The notes under the pieces: model-generated
The model's database searches: none
What the model was told of the DNA's origin: nothing
Seen by the model: the letters and a program-made list of their open reading frames with translations, nothing else
Part shown: positions 1-13,500 of the stretch, in pieces
Numbering within the stretch: position 1 is the first letter of the stretch
How the letters are laid out: each line of letters opens with the position of its first letter
Position numbers and translations under genes: made by a program
NCBI RefSeq assembly: GCF_964204865.1
Contig: NC_135250.1
Span: 27,457,395-27,521,394, forward strand
Reading direction: 5' to 3'
DNA from: Styela clava
Lineage: Eukaryota; Chordata; Ascidiacea; Stolidobranchia; Styelidae
Length of the DNA: 64,000 bases

Positions 1-1403
1 ATCTTTAGTTTATAATATTGACTCGTGATTGTTCTTAAGACATCGCAATGTATAATTCCATACTTTACTCAAATGTCAGATCCAAAATTTTAATTGATTT
101 ATTTATACTTAATAGTGGACAATTGATTAGGGAATCTGGAGTAACCATCTAATGCCGATTCACAAATTCACGTCATCTCTGACTTCAAGGTTACGTGTGA
201 ATGTTGATATACTTTACCAGTATAGTTTGATTACAGCAATATTGAGTTTCAACAACTTCATGAATATTTAATATAAAAGTCACTTGAAATCAACACCGCA
301 TTAAAATACAATTTAAAAATCAATGGCAATTCTTTCTAATGAACGTTTTGACTCTGTTTGGCAGGCAATATTAGTTGGTGACTGATGAGATTGATCGTAT
401 ATTTTGCTATTAAAATTTTTTGGAACAATCTAAGACGTGAAAAACAATAAATTAGAATACAAAGATGAATATGATAAATTTTAGATCTTATTTTTTTAAT
501 CTTTTATTATATCCGTGCAATTATTCAAAGATAACATATATTTTAATTAGATTATAGTTATTTCAATTGTATACCGTTCCGAACACGAAACCATTCTTCA
601 AGGATCTCGAAAATGAAACTCAAAGCTCAGTGGTGAGGCCTATGTCACACCTAAGCTTCATTTTTTATTGTTAGTTTTTTGAGAAGAGAAAATTAAAGCA
701 ATTTTCAATTTATCTTGGAATTAGGTTTATACATCATACGTAGTAAGAGTGTCATTCAAAATCAGATCGCGTTTAATATTTCGCTTCTACTAGTTTATGT
801 ACAGATCTTTCGTTTCTCGCGTCATTTCTCTTCTAGTGTCGTTCCGACATATTTATCGATTTTCCGCTTTAAACTGCCACTCTATTTTCATTGGGCAATC
901 AAGATGTATATGTGAAACATATTGACATGCGTAAGTAGCTGAGCAAAAAATCAATACTTCTATATTTTTGAGTCTCTGTGTCGCGGTATCTTTTCAGGAT
1001 TTGTAAAATAAGTTACTCTTACTACAGATTTATTTCCCCGAAAATAAGACAGGGTGTTATTTAAATTTTTTTCATTCGAAAAATAACAATGGGGCTTATT
1101 TCTGGGGAATGTCTTTAATTTTAATTTATCGAAAACGAAATTGCAAAGTAGAGAATTACGAGCTTTTCGAATATACAAAATATGAAAACCGATATCCGTT
1201 TACTTATAAATAACACGTTTAGAAAAAAACTGCTAAACATAGATTATTCAAAAATGACCAACCATTAACGGAAGAGTCAATTTTTTTTTCGCCTAATCGA
1301 CTAGGTCTTATTTTAGAGGGGATGCTTAAACTAAAATAATTTTTAAAGTTTGGGCTAGGTCTTATTTTCTGGGAAACACGGTATTATTTTGATCTCATTC
1401 CAG
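1..1403. other. Region upstream of first recognised channel exon
   Basis: AT-rich sequence with no convincing exon. The channel gene to the right needs a signal peptide and the first part of its extracellular domain, and neither was recognised here. They may lie to the left of the window or be too short or diverged to see. The last part, about 1024-1384, is a transposon-like repeat listed separately. Confidence 0.5.
1024..1384. mobile_element. Non-autonomous DNA transposon remnant with CCCCGAAAATAAGAC-type ends
   Basis: The left end contains TTTCCCCGAAAATAAGAC near 1031. The right end, read on the minus strand from 1384, is TACCGTGTTTCCCAGAAAA followed by TAAGACCTAGC, so the two ends are inverted copies of one terminal sequence. 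A third, internal inverted copy of the motif lies near 1090-1110 (GGGGCTTATTTCTGGGGAA). There is no coding capacity. The element ends just before the first recognised exon of the channel gene. The superfamily is not assigned. Confidence 0.6.
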
Positions 1404-4400
1404 GATTTAACATTCACATTACGGATATGGAAGTCATGGACTGATGAAAGACTGAAGATGACAGGAGAGCATGAGAGTATTGTTTTACCTAGTAGATTAA
1501 TTGACAAACTTTGGGTACCAGGTAAGTAAAAACTACCCTTAAAATTTCAGAAATCTGAGAACATATTTATTCAATCTAAATATCATCATCACAATTTGAA
1601 CTATGGAAATAATATTGTTTCCAATTTATATAGTATATTTTTATGAATAATATTTCATCACTTTCATAAGTTCAATATGTACTTAATACATTCTTTATTA
1701 GTCCTAAATATAACCCATAGTTTATGCACGGTAGTTTACAATTGTATAATATGTCCGATAATTGCAAAGACTGCAATTCCAATAAATGTGAATTATGTAT
1801 GGATGAATAAAAAGCTTACATATTAATACATTGCAATAAAGTATAAAATTAATTTAATTTTACCAAATTTTTTTTTCACCAAAATAAAGATTCAATACGT
1901 TTAATATTTTTTCAAATTTTCAAGATTTATTCATTGTTGGATCTAAGAAATCATTTATTCATCGCACTACAGTTGATAATATTATGCTGAGGCTTTACAA
2001 GAATGGAACAATTAGTTACAAAGCTAAGTAAGTAATACTGTGTTTAAGATATACATAATGTTTTCCTACTTCAAACATTAGTAATTCTTGTTTCTATAAT
2101 AAATAGAATCATGGTTTGCACGTTTTAATTCCATCGAAGTATATAAATATATTGCCCAATATGTTACGAATATTCACGTTGACTAACTTCCAACATAGTC
2201 TGCTTCCTTCATCACACTAACTAGCGCAATAATATTTATACATTTAATATATATATATATGATTTGTATCAATTTATCATTAATAGCATTAATTAATATA
2301 ATTCAATATTATTATATTATGTTTTAAAGCTGACTGATATGGAAAATTTTATTAATAATTTTTTCAGAATAACCACAACTGTGGCATGTCAAATGAATTT
2401 GTACAACTTTCCTCTTGATATAGAAAACTGCACTTTAGCTATACAAAGCCGTAAGTATGAAGCCTCACTACTTTGTTGCAGTATTAATATTTATATTATT
2501 TTATGATATATTTAACACACAACAACATGTAGAGATTATTGCTGTAAACAAATATTCAACTTGAACAACTTTTCTTGGAATGAAACAAAATTTTTATTTG
2601 GAAGAACATGTTTAGCGTACAACATCGCTAGATAACTGATAGATGAGAATTTTGATTTTAGGTTCATACCGCTCAATTAAAAATACTTTTTTTGTCCTTT
2701 AGTCGCGTACACAACGGATGAATTGGAATTAGAATGGCGAATGGGAGAGAAAATGGAACATCTTTTCATGGATCCCAAATTAGTTAGCAACATGCCAAAG
2801 TTTAAACTTGTTCATCATATTCTTCATACAAATACTGTACGTTGTAAACAGGGTGGAGGTAATTAATCAGATACTTTTATTGGTATTGGGTATTATGATC
2901 AGGAGAGTATTGCTCAAATATATGCACACGAAGACGAAAAACGAAATATTTCACCAACAATTCCCCACAATCATATCCCGAATAAAACTGGAACTCTGGA
3001 TAAGCTACGATAACTTATCGGTATACTGGTATCAGTATCGGTAAGCGGATTGGGCTAGCTTTTCCATGTTCTGTACTATATAATCCGAGTCTCTACTGTA
3101 TTATCAGGTACAGTACTGTAGTCTACCTAACGTTTCTATAAAAATTCTCCGCTGACGATCGCAGAGCCGCTACAATTTTAGATGGAAAAAGCGAGTTCGC
3201 GAGAAGTAATAGCCTCGTAGTGACAACAAAAATATCCAACCACTGAAAAGCAATTGGTCCTGTAAATGCGAATTTGAAACAACAACAATAATAACAACAA
3301 GAAAAAGAATATCGCCAGCAACAACAACATAATAACTCCGTGTCTAATGAATATTATAGCAACAATTGTAATATGGTTTGTTGTGGTAATTTTAACCCCA
3401 ATTCTATTAAATCTCTTTTACTTCAGGCGAGGTATCTGAACTGCGTGTCAGCTTTGAATTACAAAGATATCTTCTATCTGTATTTTTTCAATCCTATTTC
3501 CCAGCTATTATTATGGTGATACTTGCAGGATTAGGAATGTGGCTAGATCCTAGATCAGTGCCTGCCAGAGTTGCGATGGGTAAGATATATTCTCACTGTC
3601 TTTAGCAAAAGTCAAAAATGGCATTATATTTTATTAATTAGATCCCATACGATCATGAAAGACTTGAATGAAAAAGATAAATTGCGTCTTCGAATTGGGT
3701 TAAGCGGAATATTTTATTACTATCAGGTTAGGATGAACATAAATGAATGCTCCACAATTCTAGGCAACGTTCACATAGAAATTAGGGAACATATAGATGT
3801 TCATTCAAACCAAATATTAATATTGGATAAAGAGTTACAAAGCATACAATGTTGATATAATCAATAATATAAACATACACTAATTTGAACTCTTCGGCTA
3901 TGATATCTAGGAAAATGATAAGCCCGTGGTTTTTATTTTCATTATTAATTCAGTGTTAATTATTGTTGTATAATTTACTTGAATTTAATACTATGTGTAC
4001 AGTGAAGTAAAATTTCAATTTTTCAGGAATTACATCAGTTCTCACCATTTCCACAATAATTACTGGATTAAAGTCTTCACTGCCAAAGGTGACGCCTTTT
4101 TCGCTTTTTTGTAAAATAATTAATTGTTGCTATTTTTCAAGTTTTCTATCCAAAATATTCTAATAACAAAAGAATTTCGCGAACATTAATATAATTTTAT
4201 TCATTCAAAAAATGCAGGATTGAAATTAAAATAAAAAATTGAGGATTGATAACATATTGTTAAAAATATTTGCTACTCAAACAAAACTTCAATCAGGTAA
4301 AAAACGTTGTAAAATTATAGTATTACAATTTATTTACTTGATTCAACTTTCAGGTTTCTTATCTAACAGCCATGGACCTATATCTATGGGCTTGCTTTTT

Positions 4401-6774
4401 ATTTGTATTTGCAACCGTACTGGAATACTGTGTTTTAAATTATGTCATGACGATACAAGTTAAAAAAATAAGAAGAGGTTTAAAAAATGAAGAAATGATT
4501 TTGGTAAGATAAGGAAATGTATATATATATACTCATTTAATAGTTCGTTGACTGTATATTTTTTACTCTGTGTTTGTATTTAGTAAGTATGATTATGCTA
4601 CTCCTTTAGTGTGTGTACCAGGTTATGGTTAGGCCATAATGTTATTCCTATTTCCCTTTTTTTAGTTCTATTGCGAGTTCGGGGACTGTCTGTGTTTTCA
4701 AAGTAAATATATCACCTGCCCATAGGATTCAGTTCCTTCACACAACTTGATGTTAAGTAGGCGAACGAAAAGTTACTTCTATATTGGTATACTGTATACA
4801 AATACTTCTGGAGCGCCAGATATAGATTTTGCATGTTTTAAATTTTACTAGCTTTTTATTGGAGATTCTTCTATAACATTTATTGCTATTTTGTTTTGTA
4901 TCTAGAAAAATGGACTGAATCATCATAACAACACCTATCAAAGATTTACGAAACAAACAAGCAATGATTCAGTACAAAGACATAGGTAGTGCTTATTTTT
5001 CCTACATTGCAATAAAACATCACCGCCACAAATTATTTCACAAATCATTTCTTAATCTGTTTTTGCAGTATTACCTATCCAAACTTTGTGAACGAAGCAG
5101 TGTGAAGGATTCAAAACAATTTTTGCTTGATATTGAACATCTTCTCTTTATTAAATCATGCACTTCAAGTTATACTTATGGATTTTGAATAATAACTTCA
5201 ATCTAGAACTAGACCTTCACATTTCATACCGTTTACAGAAATTCAAGGACTGAGAAGGATAAAGCTGAAGAATGTTCTGAAATATTTTCTCAAAATTTTT
5301 CATCAAGGCAGCCTCACACTCAGTATTCCAATTCAATTGGACCTTATGAAGAATCCCAAAAGGTAATTACAAAATTTAAATTGGATTTTAATAATTGATT
5401 CAAACAACAATTTGTCCCAAATGCACGTCAATCTGTTTTAGTTGTATATATGCAATATATTTATACTGTCGTAACCTGTTATGTTTTGGGCCAAAATGGC
5501 GTACTCAAATTCCGGCGCATGTTCACAAAACGCCGTAAGAATTCCTAGTTGGCATGGCACAAACTTTTTCCATATGTCATTCCTAAATCCCACCTGACTA
5601 CGCCATCAAAAAATTACGTTACTAATTGCCAAAGCTTGCCAAAGAAAAGCTACGATCGCCCGAAATGTTATATCCGCCGACGATAACGAACTCGCAAACG
5701 CCACCGATCTCTCTCATATCGGGATCGTTACGACGAAAAAACGATAGAAATAGCTTGCTCAATTTCAGGTGATCGTCTGCGCGTTTTAGACGAAAATCCG
5801 TATACTTTGACGAGCCTTATTTCGTCAATGTGACGTAATGTTTGAATGACGTAGTCAGGTGGGGGTTAGAAATAACATATGCGAATGGTCATACCACGCC
5901 AACTAGAAGAACTTGACCGCGTTTAATGAACTAGGCCCCAAATTCCATAGTTCTGTCGATTTTATACATTTGTTGGAAACATTATGACTATAAATTTTGG
6001 CAATATTTGCAATCGTTTACACAAACAAGCTAATTCACGCAGGGAAAACTATATTTAGGCAGACACGCCAGGTGACCCTTTGACATTCGAAATGCAGTTG
6101 TTCAGGATTTAGTATGACACATATTTATATTAGTCCGAAGATAATCAGAAATTTTTTCTTAATTTAAAAAAAAATATCTGGCAGCATATTACCCGGTATC
6201 TCTCCTACATTTACGACGATTAGAATGTAAATGTGTTTGTTAGACTTTGATGTAATTATAAAAACGCACCATATCTACATAATGCGTACATAAATTACTA
6301 ATGTATGTTTTGCAGATCCAATTACAGTTTGCTTATGTGATATCTAATTTAACCATGCTTTCTCTTCTATTTCTTTTATATACATCGCTTCATTCTTTTC
6401 ACTACTCTTTTCTATTTCTTCCACTTCGATGTAGGATACTACTCCTAAAGCTGAAGCTGTGAAAATATTCAATTGTTCTACAAAATCAACAGTGAGAATA
6501 AATATATCTTCTTGCTATTTTACTATTTCTGCACAGTTATTTTTCTTGAAGCGTCTGGATCACAACCGTTCAACAGCCCTTTTAATCATTTTTATTTGTT
6601 TAGAAACGTAAATCTTCAAGATTACAAACTCACTCTATATTCAACGACGCCAACGATGCAACAAAACTAGACGTTTTCTTCAGAATATTCTATTTTCTTT
6701 CTTTTATAATTTTTAACATTGCGTATTGGTTTTATTATGTTATATCAACAGACCACAGAAATATGGATGAATAA
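1404..6774 (+). CDS. Cys-loop ligand-gated anion channel (glycine/GABA-A receptor-like), 5' partial
   Basis: A pentameric neurotransmitter-gated channel subunit. Exons, all phase-consistent: 1404-1521, 1925-2027, 2368-2450, 2703-2858, 3427-3579, 4027-4088, 4354-4503, 5213-5362, 6435-6491, 6604-6774 (stop TAA). Extracellular strands read DLTFTLRIWKSW and DLFIVGSKKSF. The Cys-loop is C-x13-C containing FPLD (exon 3). TM1 and the start of TM2 lie in exon 5, which carries the PARV motif typical of anion-selective members. TM2 continues as GITSVLTISTIITG, followed by SLPKVSYLTAMDLYLW into TM3. Exons 8-9 encode a short cytoplasmic loop, and exon 10 ends with TM4 (FRIFYFLSFIIFNIAYWFYY) and a short C-terminus. 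The donor of exon 4 could instead be at 2852 (same phase), and the acceptor of exon 8 is the weakest choice. Signal peptide and first exons are missing. The ligand cannot be deduced. Confidence 0.93.
5546..5905. mobile_element. MITE with about 73-bp inverted repeats inside a channel intron
   Basis: The left arm (about 5546-5618) starts TAGTTGGCATGG and contains CCCACCTGACTACG. The right arm (about 5832-5905) read in reverse starts TAGTTGGCGTGG and contains CCCCACCTGACTACG, followed in both arms by TCA and ATTACG at matching spacing. The arms enclose about 210 bp that are more GC-rich than the surrounding intron. There is no open frame, so this is a non-autonomous inverted-repeat element. It lies between channel exons 8 and 9. 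Confidence 0.75.
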
Positions 6775-8923
6775 TATGACAGTAGTCTACTTTTTGTAAG
6801 TACCCAACACAGAAGGTCCATGATGCCTGATAAAAAGTTCGGCGTAATGGTTGCGTAAAAAGTTGTTGACAGAGCAACAATATATACACGCTGAGAAAGA
6901 ACACAACGAAAAACTTGTTCGTTTTGAAATATTTGCAAAATTCTTATTGTAGAATATAAGTCAAGTAACAACAAACTTTTGCATGAATGCTCTGCACAAA
7001 TATATGAAAGGCCTTGTTGATCAGTAAACATGAGAATTGTTATTTATTATTTTGTAATATATATCACGTCTATTTTCTCCTTGAGTTATTTCATTTATCA
7101 GTTTATTTGGGATCTGCAGGGAGCTACATTCTGATACCGGGGTACAGTCGATGAATTGTTTAACCCTCAGCCCCACTGTAGTTTTTCGTATTGGATAATT
7201 CTGGCATACCCGCGTTTATTATCTTGGTTACGTGTCCTATATACAGCGTCATGAAACATACGAATATGGGTGCATTCATATTAAAATTAGTGGTATTTCG
7301 AAAGTTAGCGAGGATATTAGTTGCGTAAGCATCCATTATCGATTGAAACAAGTTTTTGACAGAGAACAACATCAGGATTGGGCAAGTTCACTTATCGTTA
7401 CACTGCAATAATTTATAATTTCCATGTTCAGTTGCATTCACGCTTGTCATGTAATATCAGTGAAAATTGACGCTTAATATTTCCGCGTGGAAGAAATATC
7501 AAAAAATTCTGCCAATATTCATGGTTATTGTGCTGCTGAATTGATAGCTGCATTAGTCTGTCTGTCTGTAGGGGATGTTGAAGGGTTAGGGCTGTTGTTA
7601 ACTTGTTACACATCGATATTGTGATTCCAATATTAATAACCGTAATTACCTGGCAAACCTCAGCGGAATTACCAAAACTTCTCGTTAAGTATTACTGTAT
7701 TGTGCTTCTCTAGTTTGGTATTAAACCGGGAACGATAACCTGTTTTCACTGTAACGTTCATGGGTATAATTAGGGACGGTTACCTGGCTAGTGATTCCCA
7801 GTTCAGGAGTGAAATTGTCATGGTCCTATCTATGCCATGGGAAATCAAGACTACCCCGCTTCAAGCGACGTCCCAACACTACGGCAAGGCCAGATAACTA
7901 GTAAAGCAGGCGGAGATAACTAATAATGCAGCGATAAAAATATACCTCAGAATGTGGACAGAATAACAAAATTTCGGAACTAGTTCCCACGCGGAAATAT
8001 TCTGAACTCCGATTTCAAAAAATCTAGTTACAAGATTTTACCCCGTGTTTATATTTTGAACGTAATAGGAATCATAACTAAACTGATATTTGCCGGTTAT
8101 AAAAAAAAACTACACGAGGTAATTAGACACATAGAACTAATTACTTCAAAACGTACCTGCAATATTTATATAACTTTATTTCTAGAACATTGGGAGTCAA
8201 TTACAGATTTTCTCGATCAATGCCTGTGAGCCATTTATGCATAAGGAAATAGCTTATGAACATCATTTCGATTCGTTATCGTGTAATTTTGAGCCACGTT
8301 CAACCATAAAGCTTTCAACTAATTTTCCTTTGTTGTACTACTTATTCTAGAAATGGTGAAATTATTTGCGAACGTTGACGCGCCACAGATTAATCACCAC
8401 TGATATATGCTACCATTTTTAAAATTTTGTGGTCAATTGAATGCTACTGATAATTCAACTAAAATACCAACATGCGTTCAAATTGCTAATCGATTAAAAG
8501 CAACTATTTGCTACCACCAGGTAGCGGTACCGAAACGCTCTATCCATAACACGGCGGAATACGCATGTAGTAATTTAAATTATTAGGTATTTCAATTAAG
8601 CATCGAACCGGTATTGTGGCTTATTGTGCCATTACTGTCTGAAATAATAGGTATGCACCAATACTATATGACGTGCTGATCGTAAATTATAGTCGTTCAT
8701 ATTGTCACCACCTAGCTTAACTGTATGTTCCCATTCTAGCTTCAGGAAATATATGTACAAATGAATAAAGTATTTGTGTATATATTGTAGGTAGTACAAA
8801 AATGTTTTTAAATCTTTTCCCCTGGGAATGAACGAAATTTTTGATGTCCATTGATTCTAAACCAAATTTCATTTGATGCTGCCCGTGGCTCAATTTTAGG
8901 ACTTTTATCGCTTATTCAAAAAT
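6775..8923. other. Intergenic region downstream of channel; GC-richer patch
   Basis: No gene recognised. From about 7130 to 8150 the sequence is clearly less AT-rich than its surroundings, and a 15-bp inverted repeat (AATATTTCCGCGTGG at 7476-7490 and its complement at 7987-8001) brackets 526 bp of it. This could be a decayed mobile element, but no coding remnant was recognised. Confidence 0.4.
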
Positions 8924-9147
8924 GGGTGCTCCAGAAGTATGCGCACCAAGATGTCACACAGCCTGAATACTAACCGGTACACACATCCTATGTTCAGGTT
9001 GTGCGCCATCTTGGTGCGCATAATTCTGTAGGTCCGTGGTACTCCTGAAGTATGCGCACCAAGATGTCGCATAACCTGAACCCTAACCTGGTACACAACC
9101 TGAGTTCAAGTTGTGCGCCATATTGGTGCGCATACTTCAGGAGGTCC
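8924..9147. repeat. Tandem dimer of a palindromic ~112-bp MITE
   Basis: Two head-to-tail copies, about 8924-9035 and 9036-9147. Each starts with CTCC(A/T)GAAGTATGCGCACC and ends with the near-complement GGTGCGCATA(C/A)TTC. The interior carries further inverted segments (CCTGAA / TTCAGG), so each copy can fold into a long hairpin. A third, solitary copy lies at 28798-28908. Confidence 0.8.
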
Positions 9148-10511
9148 ATCTGCATATGGTCTCATTTGCAATCACGTTATGTGTGTTGAGTACTCTATAT
9201 GTGACGAGCACACTCAATATAACATTCGTTATTCTTGTTTTGATGCAAAACGCGGTACTAATCAATGTTTCTAAATGACCGTAAAATGAATCAAATTTGT
9301 GTTTCAGGGGGGTTGCCAATGGTAAGTCTTTACAAGCTCTAAAACCCCAAATAAGGTCACTGTCGCTCAACCTTTTTTCAAAATGGTGATTCGTCTCCTT
9401 CCCTTTGCTATATGAAAAAAAGTTGCATGCGTTTAAGTCTTTAGTTTATTTTTAAAGTTTCAAATAATGTTATAACGATATTTTAATATATATATCACAT
9501 ACATTGATTAATTTAATCAAGTTCGCATAAAAGAATTGTCAATTTGGTTATTCGCGTAAAAATGCATTACAAAAATTGACTATTTTTTTGGTGCGCAATA
9601 AGAGATTAGTTATATGCGAGTCATGTATGTTCATATAATAATGGAACACAGAAGCATTTTTGGTTATATGGTGCATTAAATTCATTTTGGAAATACAAAA
9701 ATTCTAAAGTCATATTGGAAATACTCTAATTCTTAATTAAAATACAAAAATTTTCACCAAATTAAGCCATTATGGGACATATATAAGAAAGATTTAAAAA
9801 TATAAGTTGTCAAACCGGTCTTCAACAAAAGGTTCTTTCTTCTGTTTTATAATACACACTTACATCATACATAGACAACGTCAGCTTGTAATAATAAACA
9901 TAACGGAAAGCATTATAAATAAATTATTTATGCTCGAACAATGAGCAATTTTTTATATGCTTACCCCCAATGTTGATCACTATTTAAGTATATAATACCC
10001 ACATGAGTGAACCTATTCAGACATGATATTATTGCAAATCTTGTGTTTTATTAAAGATAAATTTAGCATCCGCTATGTTGAAATGGCAGAAATGACTTTC
10101 TCAATACACCAGACAAGCAGATAAAATTGCGGAAAAGTTTAACGCTAAGGTATTCCCAAAAATATTCTATTTTTAGGTACGACAGTAGATAACAAGATAC
10201 TATAGAGCGTTTCTCATTCTTACGTGTTATTTTAGTTTGAATATTTAAAGCAATATTTCAGAAATAAGTATTGTTGAATTTCATAAAATAAGAATCGATA
10301 AAATAATTAAAAAGTACAACAATATTTTATTTCAAACTTCACTAAACAAACCTTTTGTTGCGTTTTGAGTAATATTACATGGTGTGGTGTGAATATTTAA
10401 ACACAGCAAGAAATTAGATTCGTCAAACAAGAATCAAGACGAGGCAAAATAAAGTAAATAGCAAAATATTGTAATATTTGAAAAAATTGTTACTTATATA
10501 CCACAGATTAA
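9148..10511. other. Intergenic AT-rich sequence
   Basis: No gene or repeat recognised. A minus-strand AATAAA (complement at 10326-10331) lies about 180 bases beyond the stop of the lectin gene and is a plausible polyadenylation signal for it. Confidence 0.4.
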
Positions 10512-13500
10512 TTATGCTTCGCACAAAAAGGAAGATGGCAATGAGCAATTTCTGTCATTAATCCCGCTCATATTTATCTCTCCACATGCCTCGGTCCACC
10601 CATTGTACATATTTGGTTCGTACAGACCCCAATCTGTATTTCTATCGTTTGCAATTATATCATCCGACCATATCCATAAGTTGTTTTGATGTTTACGTAA
10701 GCCGATCCAAGTATGGGAATTCAGTATTTCGGGAGCTAGTCCCCTATTTTTCAATTCACTGAAAACAAATCGCATTTTTATCGTCATATATTGGGCAAAA
10801 TACTTTATAGTCTAAACCTAAAAGTTCTATCAATATGAGGTAAACCAGAAATAAAATGAAAGATTTGAATTATATGGCAAAAAGTTGAGGTGAGTTATGA
10901 AAGCAGTGCGATTTCTTATGATATAGACTCGTAATAATAACTGCTTATAAAACGAAGAGCTCTTGCTGATATCACAAATGTAACAATTTTATTAACACTA
11001 TAATAGGAACCTGATTAGGCTTACAGTTTTACCATAACATGATATTTTGGTGGAATATTAACTAAATCTAAATTAATGATATAGGTGTAAAGGACATTTG
11101 CATGCAATACCACAGTGTTATTTGTTGGGAAGAAGCACTTACTTTCTGATACGATTGTCTCTCAATCCAGTAGATGCTAATTTTGCTCCGACCATTTCAC
11201 ACTTTTCTTTTGCTTCCGTATAGTTTACCATTTTGCGATATCTTCTATACAGCTTATTATTTTTTGCTACGTACCAACCCGAGACACGGATTGCACTTTT
11301 CATCTTAATATTAGCTTTTTTGAGAAGTGCAAACTGAAATTTAAGCAGATTTTTTATTGACATAATTGGTTTTGAAGAAGAAAAAAATGGGATAAACGTA
11401 ATCATGTCAGTCAATTCACGGTAGACGTATACCAATAGGAGGATAAAAAATTGGGGCTTGTCAAAGAGCGCGATACTCGAGTGTATGGACAAGAAATTTA
11501 AAACGCCGTAGTACGGGTATGCAATCTGTCGCAATAGGTTCTGGTGCCGGCAGTAACGATGTCATAAAAATGTGGAAGACAGCCTTCACGATATCATAAA
11601 CACGTGGTCCCATAAATTAAAATATATACAGCGCATTTTTGATGAAATATCAGATCTCACAGACATTTAGGAACAAATAAAAATAATAATCTTCTAGCGA
11701 AAAATACAATCTTTAATCACTTAAATTTGCAAATTATTTGGTCCATTAGGAAATGAGAAAGCGATTTAATAAGGTGAAAAGTAGAAGAAGAATAACAACA
11801 ACATAATATTAACATAACGATCCATAGATCAATTTTATGTTCAACAAGCATGAAATGAAAGCCACAAACGGTCGTTATCAGAGGTCATGTATATCATAAT
11901 TTATATATTGCTTAACATGTGACTATGTGAGATGTATTCGGCTTGGCTATTTAAAGGAAATGAACCAAAACCAGCTGACTCTGATAGTATTATTACAGTT
12001 TTATGATTATATTTGTAAAATTATCATGCTCAAGGAAATGCATCCAGTGTAATAATCAAAAAAATTATATAAATCATTAAATTACTCAACTGCATCAACC
12101 AGCGTTTTAGTTTGTGTTGTAACATTCGCTGAAACTGCTTTATTGGGCAAATTTTCATCCGGTGTATTTGTGGTGGGAATAAATAAAGATGAATCGTTTT
12201 CTGTCTTGCTTTCTAAAACAAAAACAAAAAAGTTTGATATTCGATGGGGAACATTTTTATCTCATCCGACGTATTTAGTAAAAATAAATAAAATGAGAAG
12301 TTTTCTGTCGTGCTTTCTAAATTGAAATATTTTTGTTTTCGATATATCGCTTTTATAATCTCGGAACATACATAATATAAACCTATGAATTGTTTTGCTA
12401 TTATTTGTATTATCGGGGATGTTCATGACATTTTCATTACATCGTTTTTTCCTATAACTACTATTGTTTTAGCAGCAATAGTAGACGTCTCTAGCAAGCC
12501 GTGCTGTGCGGGCGAATTTTTACTTAGTCTAATCGTAGTAGTAATAATCTTGGGACCAAATATTGGCGGATTACTGCCTTTTTCAAACAGTAAGAAATTC
12601 TAATAAAACTTACGAAAAAAAGTAGTATTTTTTGTAATTATTTCAGCTGTAGCATGATTGTGACTGATTGTCTAAATCTTCGCTAGGAGTCAGGTTAGAT
12701 CAGTGGGGGTAATTATGGACAAGACAATTGTATATATATAATGACATAACTTTAGGCCGTCATATTGCCTTTTCCTCTCTTTTTGGATAAATATGTAAAC
12801 CCTTTTCTTTTGTACTATACGCGGGACATGGCTATTACGCATGGAACAATTTGAAATTGTTGGAATGGATTTGAAAGTCATATATTGGGTTAATGAACAA
12901 TATGAAGTAGATGATAACTCTGATTAGCCAAATAATACTAATGTGTTATGAAGGAACTGAGATTATGCTAACAAGGTACACATTAAAACGACTTGTAACG
13001 TTCTATTTATAGTGCACGAGTTAGGAGAAAATGAATAAATGAGAGTTTATACCTGTCTCGTTCAGCATAATAGTTCCATATCTTTGCTGCGAATAAACAA
13101 AGATAATGTAATTTTATAACGTCAAGAAACAAAAGAGTTACTGCTTACAAACATTTTTAATTTTTCTATCGATAGATTTATCAACTTATTAATTTGGTCA
13201 CTTATTTTGGGCCTCATTCTACGCATATTCTAAACTATAAATATTTTCAAATATTTATTTAAATTTAGAGGTATTTCAAGTAATTCTTCCTGATTTTTCA
13301 ATATTCACAAGATACCTAAATATCTCAACAGCCTAATATACTTTGACTGAGAAATATACGCAAAAAGCTTGTAGAATAATATGCCTAATGAACCACTAAA
13401 AGTATTTCGATACGTGCGTAAAGATTAACATGTGGGAAGAACTAAATCTGTTCTATTACCTCCAGAACCATATACAAGCACCAAGCCAACAACCCTGCCA

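Noticed and set aside
3571..3855. 94-codon plus-strand frame inside the channel gene
   Set aside because: It starts by reading through the exon 5 donor into the intron and is out of frame with the channel.
7476..8001. 15-bp inverted repeat as the ends of a transposon
   Set aside because: Short, without clear target duplication or related copies in the window; kept only as a note on the intergenic region.
8905..9370. Minus-strand open frames over the palindromic repeats
   Set aside because: They are explained by the repeat sequence itself and carry no protein signal.
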